Below, in pieces: positions 11,701-22,084 of a stretch of DNA of 64,000 bases. A program made the translations under genes and the position numbers. Every line of letters begins with the position of its first letter. Within the stretch, counting starts at the first letter, position 1. This DNA comes from Aphis gossypii (Eukaryota > Arthropoda > Insecta > Hemiptera > Aphididae): assembly GCF_020184175.1 (NCBI RefSeq), contig NC_065531.1:41313213-41377212 (forward strand). Direction: 5' to 3'. The notes beneath the pieces were generated by a model. It saw only the letters and a list, made by a program, of their open reading frames with translations, did not search any database and was not told where the DNA came from.

Positions 11701-14486
11701 ACACCAATTGACATAACTGAAAATGTTATAATGCTATAACTTCTGATTTATTAGACACAACAGGACAGAGTACATTAATTACTGAGTACTGAGCTATTTA
11801 AAAAACAGTTGTTTGGTGAACATGTGTATTAACAAATATGTTCTATTTTTAAACTCTCAATACAAGTCGAATTCAAAAAAATTTGAAAATTTGTTGCAAA
11901 ATTAGTTAATACTTATTGTTTATTTATAGAAAATGTTGATTATTATTTAATTTTTAAGATAAATAGTGCTAGGTAAATTTTTACTTTTAGAACAGTGGTT
12001 CTCAACTTTTTTTGGTTTACGGTATACTATTTTACATCACAATTTTTCACGCACTTGACAACCACAACAATTTCGGCAACTTCACCAAAAATACTGTTTT
12101 CATTATTTAATAATATTTCTCGCGGCACACCAGTTGACAACCACTGTTCTAGAAACATACTTTGAAGATCACCGTTAAGGTTTTCGATTATAGTCCTATG
12201 TATCATACCCCTTGTAACTGTAATATTGATAAATGAAATTTAATTTTGACTGTGAGTTTTAAAAATGTATTTTAAAACTAAACAATGTGTAAATTTTTAT
12301 TTTATAGTATTTCGATCAAAACGTTCAGAAATGGAATGGGTTATTAAAAAAACTGGTTCCACACTTGACAGTGTACTAGATGATAATTGTGTTCGCTTAA
12401 GAGGTCTTCCTTTTGGGTCTACTAAGGATGATATTGTACAATTTTTCCAAGGTATACTTTTCTATTTAATTTTGTAACATATTGATTGAATTTTATTTTT
12501 TTCTCTTGCTAATTTATGGGTTACTTATAAATTTGCTTTGTCTTGGTGATTCAATAAGATTTATATTTAAAATTAGTTTTGTGATATTTGTTTAACAGTT
12601 TTTTTTTATTTCTAACTGCAATTTCACTAGGTAAAGCTTTTAATTTATTTAAAATATAATACATTTGAGTGGTGTTACACCAAATAATTTTTTATTTTGT
12701 ATAGATTTAACCAATTGACTATGCTCTTCTAAGTATAAAATAGTGTTAACCAATAACCTATTTGACCATAGTTAACCATTAATAGGTTACCATTTTAAAG
12801 TAGTTGTATTGGTTGGAGTTAAAAGTAGTAACTAGCAACATTTTCCCAAAGTGTAAGTTTATAGACAATTAAAAATGAGTAGGTATTAATTGTTCTAATT
12901 TGTAAATATCACAAGTTTAAATAATAACAATCTAATGATCTTAATGAATTGCCTTGTCTTCAAATTTTTAAAATGTTCAAATTTAATAATATTTACCTTT
13001 TGTTAATTGAACTTTTTGTGTTTTTGGTTGTGCTAATGATTGGGTTATCTATGATTGGTTGTATTGTGGGCAACAGGGTTGGAGATGACATCAGACGGTA
13101 TAACCATAGCAACCGACTTCACGGGGCGGAGTACGGGGGAAGCTTTTGTACAATTTGTAGACAGAGAGAATGCAGAGAAAGCTCTGCAGAAACACAAGGA
13201 GAAAATAGGACACAGGTGGGGTGTCTTCCTTTATTAATTATCCCGGTGAAAAATTGGCGGGTAATATAATCACATGTAGTTAAACAAAGGGAGGCCGGGA
13301 GGGTAATCCTTCGCTCCTCCTTATTTGTGGTTTGTTTTTTATTTTTTATTTTTTTATTATTATTAAATTAAATCTTAATTATTTCTACTATAAGTTACTC
13401 ATAGGTATCTTAATAATTGTATTTAATATTTTAAATCATAATACCTTATAAATTACTCATGTTTTTATGATTCTTTAGATATATTGAGATATTCCGCAGT
13501 AGTTTAGCGGAAATTCGAAATCAAGCACTGCAAAGAAGACCTAGACAAACTCCATATGACCGAATGGATCGTTTTGCTAGTAGCGGTGGCAGTGGCGGTA
13601 GCGGACGATACTTTGATATGCCCATGAGGACTGGACGTAATATGAAGTCATTTGGAAATAATGGTTATGATAATGGTGGTGATCCATGGAGTAGTGGTAG
13701 AAGTATGGGTGGACCAAGAGGAGGTGGTGGTGGCCAAGGTATGATGGGCAGTAGTAGTGGAGGTGGCGGAGGAGGCGGATGGAATAGCAATAACTGGAAT
13801 GCTCCACCTAGTAGACCATTATATGTTGTACATATGAGAGGATTGCCTTTTAAAGCAAATGAGGATGATATTGCTACAGTAAGTATATTTATATTTTTTT
13901 TTTACTATATATACATTTTTTTGCATATTATATTTTGTTAAATATTTTTAGTTTTTTGAACCATTGGAACCTGTTGATATACGCATTCTTTTCAATAATA
14001 ATAATCGACCATCTGGAGAAGCAAATGTTGAATTTGGTAACAAAGAAGATGCAATGAGAGCTATGTCAAAAGTAAAATTATCTTTGTTATTAATTATTAA
14101 TAATTTGTAATTAATAATGAAAATTATGCAATTTGAATTTATAGGATAAGACATACATGCAACACAGATACATTGAACTATTTATGGATGGACCTGTAGG
14201 AGGTGGTCCAGGTTCTGGTGGTAATAACTTTAGTATGGATGACATGGGACCACCAAATTCAGGCAACGGTGGAAACTTTGGCGGATTTGGAAACAATTCA
14301 TTTGGCGGAAATAGTAGTGGTGGTGGCGGAGGAAATTCTTTTGGAAACAACTCATTTTCTCGGCGTAATGATAACTCTGGTCCTCCTAATTCATTTTTTT
14401 CAAATAATATGGGTGGAGGTGGATATCCAAGACCTTCTGGACCAAGAAATATGTCAGGACCTGGCCCCAAATTCAATCCTTTTTAA
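8709..14486 (+). CDS. glo: hnRNP F/H family splicing regulator (glorund-like)
   Basis: This is a nuclear RNA-binding protein with three quasi-RRMs that bind G-runs and steer splicing and polyadenylation. Coding exons: 8709-8934, 10285-10443, 12308-12451, 13077-13215, 13479-13878, 13952-14071 and 14145-14486, giving 509 residues. After a Gln/Pro-rich N-terminus, qRRM1 begins at VKMRGLPWSATADDI, qRRM2 at VRLRGLPFGSTKDDI and qRRM3 at VHMRGLPFKANEDDI. Each continues through a GRPSGEA-, GRSTGEAFVQF- or RPSGEANVEF-type segment into a RYIE strand. Gly/Ser/Asn-rich linkers separate qRRM2 from qRRM3 and form the C-terminus. The ATG at 8709 lies 20 nt after an acceptor, so the 5' leader is spliced. Exon 4 is unusually G-rich for this gene. 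A poly(A) signal AATAAA is at 14871-14876. The family is certain; the one-to-one match to Drosophila glorund is inferred. Confidence 0.92.
8715..8780 (+). repeat. CAA/CAG glutamine-codon repeat
   Basis: A run of CAA and CAG codons broken by CCA prolines encodes the Gln/Pro-rich start of the hnRNP F/H protein. The mix of codons argues against recent slippage of a pure unit, but length variation between individuals is likely. It produces a poly-leucine shadow frame on the opposite strand that is not a gene. Confidence 0.9.
11371..11750 (+). pseudogene. Decayed THAP zinc-finger remnant inside hnRNP intron 2
   Basis: Reading from a Cys codon at 11377, one frame gives CVQV, LFNFLK, CSWNQIVRK and VVYIFAEYFSNEDLI. 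A possible acceptor (..TTCCAATAG, ending at 11646) then precedes VKRHLVGLRKRAIPSIF. THAP domains follow C-x2-4-C, a conserved W, C-x2-H and a closing AVPxxF. Here the C-x2-H position reads F-A-E-Y, which is what Cys-to-Phe and His-to-Tyr changes would give, and AIPSIF matches the closing box. Stops flank the stretch (TAA at 11371). It looks like a dead domain from a P-like transposase or a THAP gene. The call rests on motif spacing alone. Confidence 0.4.
11993..12146. mobile_element. hAT-type MITE, 154 bp
   Basis: The ends are CAGTGGTTCTCAAC and the complement of GTTGACAACCACTG, which match at 13 of 14 bases. Flanks TTTTAGAA (11985-11992) and TTCTAGAA (12147-12154) are a 7-of-8 target duplication. 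The element sits about 160 bp upstream of hnRNP exon 3. There is no coding capacity. Confidence 0.85.
13216..13325 (+). promoter_or_regulatory. G-run cluster and GC hairpin downstream of hnRNP exon 4
   Basis: Just after the exon 4 donor there is GGGG (13218-13221), then GGG at 13289-13291, 13297-13299 and 13301-13303. GGGAGG near 13290 can pair with CCTCC at about 13317-13321. G-runs are the known ligand of hnRNP F/H quasi-RRMs, and such density is rare in this AT-rich sequence. A role in autoregulated splicing is inference. Confidence 0.45.
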
Positions 14487-14870
14487 AACTGATGATAAAT
14501 ATTATTAAAATTAATTGTTTGACTTTAAAGTATTATCATATGTTTGCGGCAGATTGATATTTTTTTTTATTTCTTTAACTAATAATATAAATATGATTAT
14601 GTTCTTTATATCTAAGTACTAACTCATGTTAGTTTTACCATTGAAGTGTTATTTAATTTTGACTACCTAATTTATGGTGTATTCACATAGAATGATTTTG
14701 TAATATAATTAATTTTGAAAAATATGAGGACACATTTAATTTGTCACAACATTTTAGGGCATATGTTGTAACATAAGTTTCCTATTCTAGTATAAGGTAA
14801 TTTTATGTTGTTTAATCTAAAAACTAAATTACTTGAAATGAAAATTGCTAGGAAACTTTATTTTAATGTT

Positions 14871-14876
14871 AATAAA
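14871..14876 (+). terminator. Poly(A) signal of hnRNP F/H
   Basis: AATAAA lies about 385 bp after the stop codon, within TGTTAATAAAGAC. Other AATAAA-like hexamers follow near 14982, so alternative ends are possible. Confidence 0.5.
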
Positions 14877-15527
14877 GACAAATTTTTTTTTAAATACATT
14901 GCAACTCGTGTTTTTCATAACAACTATTTTTTAATGTATACGTTAAGGAAACAATTTTATATTAATTAATATTAGTATTTGTAATAAAGCTTCTTAAAAA
15001 TAAATGATAACATTTTTTAAGTGTCTAGTTTATAATTCACAAAACTCTACTAATTGAAGATAAACGTATTAAAAAATGCAATGTTTATATAAGATACACC
15101 CTTATCTAGAATCTTGATTAAAACAAATTCTTTATAAGAAGCGTATGAGGATTGCATTTGTAAAATTGTAAAATTGTGATTAAATGATTTTATTGATAAA
15201 ACTAGAATACCCCTACAGGACAGGTGTAGATTGGCTCACTGGGACCTCTTAATCCTGCTCCTTTCCATTACAGTATTGTACATTTTTTAAATAATTAATG
15301 CCCAAGTGCTGTCTCATTTAATATTTTTTTTTGTCTATCCGTCCCTGAACTTGCACACCACTGCTTGATGTTAAATTATGTTCTGCAACCCTACAATGGT
15401 ACAATTTGATCATGTTTTTTTGGGAGGGGGGATGAATTGTTTTAACATTTTACCTATTCGTTGATCTGTAATAAAAAAATTTTTGACTGCTCGATAGTTT
15501 TATTAATGTATCACACTATCACATTAA

Positions 15528-15644
15528 GGACCGTTCTTACAATGTTTCTCTTAGTGCCTGATAACACTAACCGGAAGAATTTATCATGAATTATATGATA
15601 GACTTCTACCGGTTAGTCTTAACCGGACATAGTAAGAATGGCTC
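15528..15644. mobile_element. PIF/Harbinger-like MITE, 117 bp
   Basis: The left end GGACCGTTCTTACAATGT pairs with the complement of the right end (GAGCCATTCTTACTATGT). Both sides are flanked by TAA (15525-15527 and 15645-15647), the 3-bp target duplication of PIF/Harbinger elements. An inner ACCGGTTAG-type inverted repeat is also present. No open frame. Confidence 0.65.
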
Positions 15645-15878
15645 TAAAATATAGAACTGTATAGGTATATTTGTGCAACCCTGCAATAGTGATTTCTATA
15701 CGTATTTACTACTAAACAGTTATTTATGTACAGCCAGCATAGGGGATTTAAGATTTTTTGTATGATTTCTAAAAAATATAAACTATATTATGTTAAAGGT
15801 GGCCAACATGAACGTGTTCGTTAACCACATGGACAAAATATAATTATGCCAAGTCCCAAAATAAATAAATTGAATTGC

Positions 15879-16766
15879 GGAAAAATAACCACGGAAAAAA
15901 AACCCTAACTAAAAAACACACGCCGGAAAAAAATCCCCAAAAAATATATTATACATAATATATTTACATTTATTTATAGATACATATTTTAAATAATATT
16001 CACAGTAGTAAAATATAATACTTTATTAAATTATTGTACATACATACATACTTTTTAGCAATTCAATTAAATTTTATATTGTTTTAACTTAGCTTTTTAT
16101 TTTTAATTATCATTATTATACAGTTAAGTTAATTTTAATTTTTTATGTATAGATATAGCCTACAAGTTATTATTATAATTAACCTTATAATTCAACAATT
16201 TACTATTGTATAAAACTAGTATTAGTAGTACTAATAGTATTAACTATTGATTGCTATCGTTTTGACACCATTTTATTAATGTCTCAAATGAAACAAATGT
16301 AATCAATGATTATTAATTAACCCTTAATAAATGTTGATTTTGCTTAAATAAGTTTAACTTTTTTTTTATAGACTACTTATCGAAAGTTATTTTTTTAAAT
16401 TAACAATTTATTATTATTATATTATTTAATTATTAGACTATGCGATCTCTCGTATTATAATTATTAGTTATTATTACGTTACCACAAACGAGAATATTTT
16501 GTATTTTTAAAATTTTGTAAAAATCAAAAAAAAAAAAAATCCGTAAAAGTGAGATACGACCTTTTTCGTTGGGGCAGTCGCTATGTTCTATTAAATAATT
16601 ATATGATGAAATTATTTTAAAAATATATTATATGATTGTAAATCCATTGTATAATTAACAATAAACCACAGTTTATAAAATATTTCATAATATAAGATTA
16701 CAATGATAGCACTTTTTTTTCCGGCGTGTGTTTTTTAATTTGGGTTTTTTTCCGTGGTCATTTTCC
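15879..16766. mobile_element. Long-TIR non-autonomous element, about 888 bp
   Basis: The left arm (15879-15926) carries GGAAAAATAACCACGG, then AAAACACACGCCGG. The right arm (about 16721-16766) carries the complements CCGGCGTGTGTTTT, then CCGTGGTCATTTTCC. The arms pair over roughly 50 bp with few mismatches. The AT-rich interior has no credible open frame. No clear target duplication was found, so the superfamily is open. Confidence 0.68.
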
Positions 16767-16942
16767 GTCTCCCAGTGTAATTATATTATAATATAATATG
16801 GTATCGCGGTATGGAGGTGCCGTAAAAATGTCAGGAACAAGAGAGCAAGTTAAAATAAAAAAGAAAACATTGAAATTTCCTAACACTTTAATGATCATCA
16901 CAAAATACTATATACATACAGACAAAACAACTATACATCATT

Positions 16943-17269
16943 TTAATTGTCTTTGTCGTTCGTTGTTGATGATGGTAGTCTAAAACCAATCATATCCGCC
17001 GTTTCTTGAACGGTTTTTTCCCGTCTCTGATGCTTGTTGCTGAGTTCGCGGCATATACGCTGCGATCGTATGTATTGCAAGTATGTATCAGCAACCCACA
17101 GCATCTCGTCGGGACCGCGACAGTATTGCGCCGGGGTGACTTGATTTGATCGGTATTCGGACAGTATTAACCTCATTAGAGGACGTTCGAGCAACTTACT
17201 GTCGGATGTGACGTGCCGGAATTCACGGGTCAGCGATCGTAGGAGGGCAAGTGACGTTTTTCCAAACAT
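16943..17269 (-). CDS. FMC1: ATP synthase assembly factor FMC1
   Basis: FMC1 is a small mitochondrial-matrix protein that helps assemble the F1 part of ATP synthase (complex V). The frame gives 108 residues, close to human FMC1 (113). Shared features in order: SLTREFRHV (human LRELRYL); a middle helix with NQVTPAQYCRGPDEM (human RVTSEKLCRAQHEL); ADTYLQYIRSQR; and the end KTVQETADMIGFRLP (human RSVEESAGLVGLKLP). I chose the ATG at 17269 (MFGKTSLALL). The frame is open further upstream but only with non-ATG codons, so an extra 5' exon cannot be excluded. Codons are clearly more GC-rich than in the neighbours. It is head to head with Gp93. Confidence 0.87.
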   Translation of the reverse strand: MFGKTSLALLRSLTREFRHVTSDSKLLERPLMRLILSEYRSNQVTPAQYCRGPDEMLWVADTYLQYIRSQRICRELSNKHQRREKTVQETADMIGFRLPSSTTNDKDN

Positions 17270-17845
17270 CTCAAATGCCTTTGATGAGCGTTCTCTAAAC
17301 ACCAAGAACGGTTACATTCAAAACATAAATGCAAAAAAAACCAAATGTCATGGGCGATTACTTAGTTAATAGTTGTTAATTGTTATATATTTGTTAAAGA
17401 AAAATGTTGTTATTTTTATCAGTTATTTCTATTATCTTAGTTTAAGACCGGTATGTCAACAACTGTGATTTTAAAACCTTCGTCGTCGCTCATCGCCCAA
17501 ATGTGTTAATCCCGGGTCAGACTCAGTCTGTGTGACGTATAGAAAAATAAATGACGTCACTAACTTCACATCGTGTTTTCCTAAAGAAAAGCCACATAGT
17601 GGCACACGATTGGCCGGTCTCGTGTTCGTGTAGCGTTCCCATTGGTCTGCGTTAAGATTTATAAGTCATAACTCTGCGATATGTCTCTGTATTACGGTTG
17701 TTTTTTCCAGTTTCTCGTCTCTAGTGCACGGTGCACGTCATTCGATACCCGATAGTTCACTGACATTCGAGAGCAGTTCAGGTGTCGTGGTGTTTGTGTA
17801 ACAGTCGGTTTTCGTTTTTACACGTTGACCCAAAGTCGCGTCAAA
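17270..17845. promoter_or_regulatory. Shared divergent promoter of FMC1 and Gp93
   Basis: This 576-bp interval separates the two start codons. It holds a palindromic TGACGTCA (17552-17559, CRE/ATF type) and a second TGACGTAT (17533-17540). Two inverted CCAAT boxes (ATTGG) lie at 17609-17613 and 17641-17645. A TATA-like TTTATAAG (17658-17665) is in position to serve Gp93. The second CCAAT box is part of an ERSE-like site, listed separately. The layout fits ER-stress induction of Gp93. Confidence 0.6.
17627..17645 (-). promoter_or_regulatory. ERSE-like element upstream of Gp93
   Basis: On the minus strand this reads CCAAT, nine bases, then ACACG. The ER-stress response element is CCAAT-N9-CCACG, so it matches with exact spacing and one base off. 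ERSEs drive GRP94 and BiP through NF-Y with ATF6 or XBP1. Function here is inferred. Confidence 0.45.
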
Positions 17846-20800
17846 ATGTCGAAACCGAAGTATTTAATACTTGTGGTTTTAGCCTTGGCGTTTTCGCCAA
17901 TAGCAGGTATGTTCCATTCGGACTTTTTTCATTTTTACTAATAATATAATATACATCGGTTAAGTTTTAGACGATTTATTTTTGATAATTTATAAACTTT
18001 TTTTATTTTTAAAATTTAGAGCGGTGTGTAGCTGAAGACCTAGAAGGTGAGGGTGAAATACTCAGCGAGTTTACAGTTGATACAACCGTTGAAGGAGTCA
18101 GCAAAGAAGGAGCAGTTACTGGTAAATTTTAAATATTAAATATTTATATTTTATGTTTTTTATGTAGAAGTATGTGCCGTAGATATTTAACTAAAGAATT
18201 GAAACTAAATGATTAGTTATTCTAAATTAATATAGGTAGGTTAATTTGCTACATTATCAAAGTATATTTTAAATCAATGATTTTTTCAACTGATATAATT
18301 CAATAAAATATCCAAAGATTAGCCTCACTAAACCAAATCTATAAAATTATAAGAAATTTAAAAATGTTAAAATCTGGAAGTAGTATCAATAGATGCTTCT
18401 TCCCATGTATTGTCTAGCCTAGTTAAAAAAAAAAATGTCAACTACTTATTGTAGGTACCTACTATATTTGTGTACAAATTTTATTTTTTTTTTCTGTAGG
18501 TATTTCTAATAAAATATAACTATCTAGGTAGCTTCCTTATGGAGTTAATTGATACATTATTTTTCAACATTCATTTATTTATTATTATTTTTTTTTTTTA
18601 ATGTAATTATTTAGTTAACATTAAAATAAATATTGTTAATTCAACTATGGTCAAATTCTTGTTCTAACTAAAAAAAAAGTAAAAAATAGATATTTCTTAT
18701 CTGTTATGTAAGTAGATAGATATATTTTTGTAAATTACACGTTTGTTTTATATTTTGATTTATAATTAGATAATATATAATAATGAAAAAATAAATATAA
18801 AGTTAGTTTAAAAAATATATTATTAACTAATGTAATAATAATTATTATAACTAATATTTCATGACTAAAATACCTCATTATTTTTTTTTTTTAACTAACA
18901 GATGTCCTAATAAAAAATTTTGTAAAAAATAAATTTAAATTAAACTATTATATAAAAGTATTATAAGTTTAATATTTTTAATCCAACTAATATTTTATTG
19001 TGAAATATTACAGATGATAAGGCAGCTATAGTTGCAGAAGAACGAATAAAGTTAGATGGTTTAAATGCTGCACAATTACGGGAACTAAAAGAACAAGCAG
19101 AGAAATTTACTTTCCAAGCTGAAGTTAATCGAATGATGAAACTTATTATTAACTCATTATATAGAAATAAAGAAGTAATTATTATTTTTATTTTTTTTGG
19201 TAGATACAAAATAATATTTAATTGTTATTTTTAGATTTATTTAAGAGAACTTATTTCAAATGCTTCAGATGCTTTAGATAAAATAAGATTATTGGCATTG
19301 TCTAATAGTAATCTTTTGGATGCAACTAATGAACTTTCTATCAGAATTAAGGTAATGTATAATGTCGATTATTTTTAATATGATTTTTTGAGTTAAAAGT
19401 TAATATCTATATGAACACTAATGATTTATATGTTAAATTTATTTATTCAACTTTTATTGATTTGATTTTTTAATCATAGATTATGATTTAATCATCTAAT
19501 AAAAATAATACTTTTACTCTTTTTATACAATTGTAAAATTAACAAATGTTCTTAAAATATTTAAATATGATGATTTTTAACCTTTATCTATTTATTTATT
19601 TATTTTGTGTTATTGAGTTTCTAGTTTTGAAAAAGTTACTTCCCTTATTTACTGGTATATCAAATGAAATTATATTAAAATTTATTTTGTTCCCATTAAT
19701 TGTTATTTATTTCTAATAAATTGAACAATAAATACATTATGTTTCATTGAAGTTTCAAGTTCATTTTATATTTTTAGTTTACATTTATAAGTTTTTAATA
19801 ATTACATTTGTAAATTAGGTGAACAAAGAGTCTGGAATGTTGCATATAACTGATACTGGAATTGGTATGACTCGTGAGGATTTAGTAAGAAATCTGGGCA
19901 CCATAGCCAAGTCTGGTACTGCTGAGTTTTTAAGTAATTTGAACTCTGGAGAAGGTCAAGATAAGAATATGAATGACATGATTGGACAATTTGGTGTTGG
20001 ATTTTATTCAGCTTTTCTTGTTGCTGACAAAGTTTTGGTCACCACTAAGCACAATGATGATAAACAATATATATGGGAATCAGATGCCAACAGTTTTTCT
20101 ATTGTTGAAGACCCTAGAGGACCAACACTTAAAAGAGGGACACAAATAAGGTTTGTTTTTAATATTTAAAGATTCTATTAATTGCAATTTTAATTTTTTT
20201 TTATTTTTTTTTAGTTTACAACTGAAAGAGGAAGCTATTGATAATTTAGAAATAGATACTCTAAGAAATTTAGTCAAAAAATACTCTCAATTTATCAATT
20301 TTCCTATTTATTTATGGTCAAGCAAAACTGAAACCGTAGAAGAACCAATAGAAGAAGATGAGCCAGTAGAGAAAGAAGAGAAATCAGAAGAAGATGATGC
20401 AGCAGTAGAAGATGCTAAAGAAGAAACACCAAAAACCAAAAAAGTAGACAAGACTGTTTGGGATTGGGAAATTCTTAATAACCATAAACCTATATGGACA
20501 AGAAAACCTGACGATGTAGAAACAAATGAATATAATGAATTTTATAAAGCATTAACTAAAGATACAAAAGATCCATTGAGTTATACACATTTTAATGCTG
20601 AAGGTGAAGTATCATTTAAATCCTTACTTTATGTTCCATCTGCACAACCGTCAGATACTTTTAACAAATATGGCACAGTAACGGACAACATTAAGCTTTA
20701 TGTTAGAAGAGTATTTATAACAGATGAATTTAACGATTTATTGCCAAAATACTTAAGTTTCCTTCAAGGAATTGTAGATTCAGATGATTTACCACTGAAT

Positions 20801-22084
20801 GTTTCACGTGAAGTTTTACAACAACATAAATTACTTAAAATCATCAAAAAAAAACTTATTCGTAAAGCTTTAGATATGCTTAAAAAATTGGATGCTGAAT
20901 CATACAAGAAATTCTGGGCTGAATATTCTACTAAGTAAGTAAACAATTTTATTATTTTAATAAAATAAAATAATTTTAAATAAGAACTTTTTTAATTTTC
21001 TTCAATTCTATAGCATAAAATTGGGTATTATTGAAGATCCATCTAATAGAGCTCGTCTTGCCAAGTTGTTGCGATTCCAATCATCTGTTGAAGAAACTCC
21101 TACATCATTAGCAGATTATGTAAAACGTATGAGTGAAAAACAAGAACATATCTATTACATTGCTGGTTCTAGTAAAGCAGAACTCGAACGTTCTCCTTTC
21201 GTTGAGGGAATTATTCGTAAAGGATATGAAGTTCTGTATCTAATTGAAGCTGTAGATGAATACACATTGTCAGCTATTCCAGAGTTTGAAGGTAAAAAGT
21301 TCCAAAATGTGGCTAAAGAGGGTGTGTCTCTTTCTGAAAATAAAGAAAAAGCAGAAGAATTGAAAGTTCAATTTGAACCACTTACAAAATGGTTTGGTGA
21401 AAATGCTCTTAAAGATCAAGTAAGTTAAGATATAATATATCTATTGTATTGTCTAATATTATATTAATGGTAATGTTTAGATTTCAAAAGCAGTTGTATC
21501 AGATCGTTTGGCTGAATCCCCATGTGCTCTTGTTGCTGGAATGTTTGGTTGGACTGGTAATATGGAAAGATTAGCCTTATCTAATGCTCACCAAAAAGCT
21601 GATGATCCCCAAAGAGAATTTTATTTAAAGCAACGTAAATCTCTTGAAATAAATCCTCGTCATCCTCTTATAAAGGATTTGTTACGAAGAGTGAAAGATG
21701 ATCCTGATGACCAAAAAGCAAAAGATATTGCAGTTATGTTGTTTAGAACAGGTAATTTAATTTTTATCTGTGTTAGTTAAATATTTTTAAAACTGTTTTA
21801 GTTCACCAATAATAATAATAATAAATTGTATTTTTTTCTTTTTTTTTTTCTTAAAAAATTATTATATACCTATTCATTTTTATTGTTTAGCAACATTACG
21901 GTCAGGATTCATGCTCCAAGAATCTGCAGACTTTGCTGAAAGTGTTGAGGCTCTAATGAGACAATCATTAGGCATTCCATTAGATGAAAAAGTAAGTTAT
22001 GATGATGAAGAATCTGTTGGTGATCAACAAGTTGAAGAAGAAGAGGAAGAAAAAGAAGAATCCCTAGAACATGATGAATTATAA
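17846..22084 (+). CDS. Gp93: Endoplasmin, ER-resident HSP90 chaperone (GRP94/Gp93)
   Basis: This ATP-dependent chaperone of the ER lumen folds secretory and membrane clients such as integrins and Toll-like receptors. Exons: 17846-17906, 18020-18121, 19014-19174, 19235-19351, 19819-20150, 20215-20934, 21014-21419, 21481-21751 and 21891-22084, giving 787 residues (human 803). Exon 1 encodes a signal peptide (MSKPKYLILVVLALAFSPIAG). The ATP-binding domain shows ELISNASDALDKIR, DTGIGMTREDLVRNLG and GQFGVGFYSAFLVAD. A charged linker and the KKVDKTVWDWE segment lead to the middle domain (YVRRVFITDEF, LPLNVSRE, QHKLLK). The C-terminal dimerization domain contains ESPCALVAG and NPRHPLI. An acidic tail ends in HDEL, an ER-retrieval signal. 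Neighbours are unrelated. Confidence 0.96.

Larger units (their letters stand above)
14487..16942. other. Convergent spacer between hnRNP F/H and FMC1
   Basis: This begins with the hnRNP 3' UTR (poly(A) signal at 14871-14876). It then holds a PIF-like MITE (15528-15644) and a long-TIR element (15879-16766). No conserved exon is seen. Confidence 0.6.

Noticed and set aside
13577..14476. Minus-strand frames rich in Tyr/His or Pro/Leu opposite the hnRNP exons
   Set aside because: Antisense shadows of Gly/Asn-rich coding sequence; no family resemblance.
15226..15362. Possible MITE with CAGGTGTAG and CACCACTG ends
   Set aside because: The inverted ends match poorly and no flanking duplication is visible.
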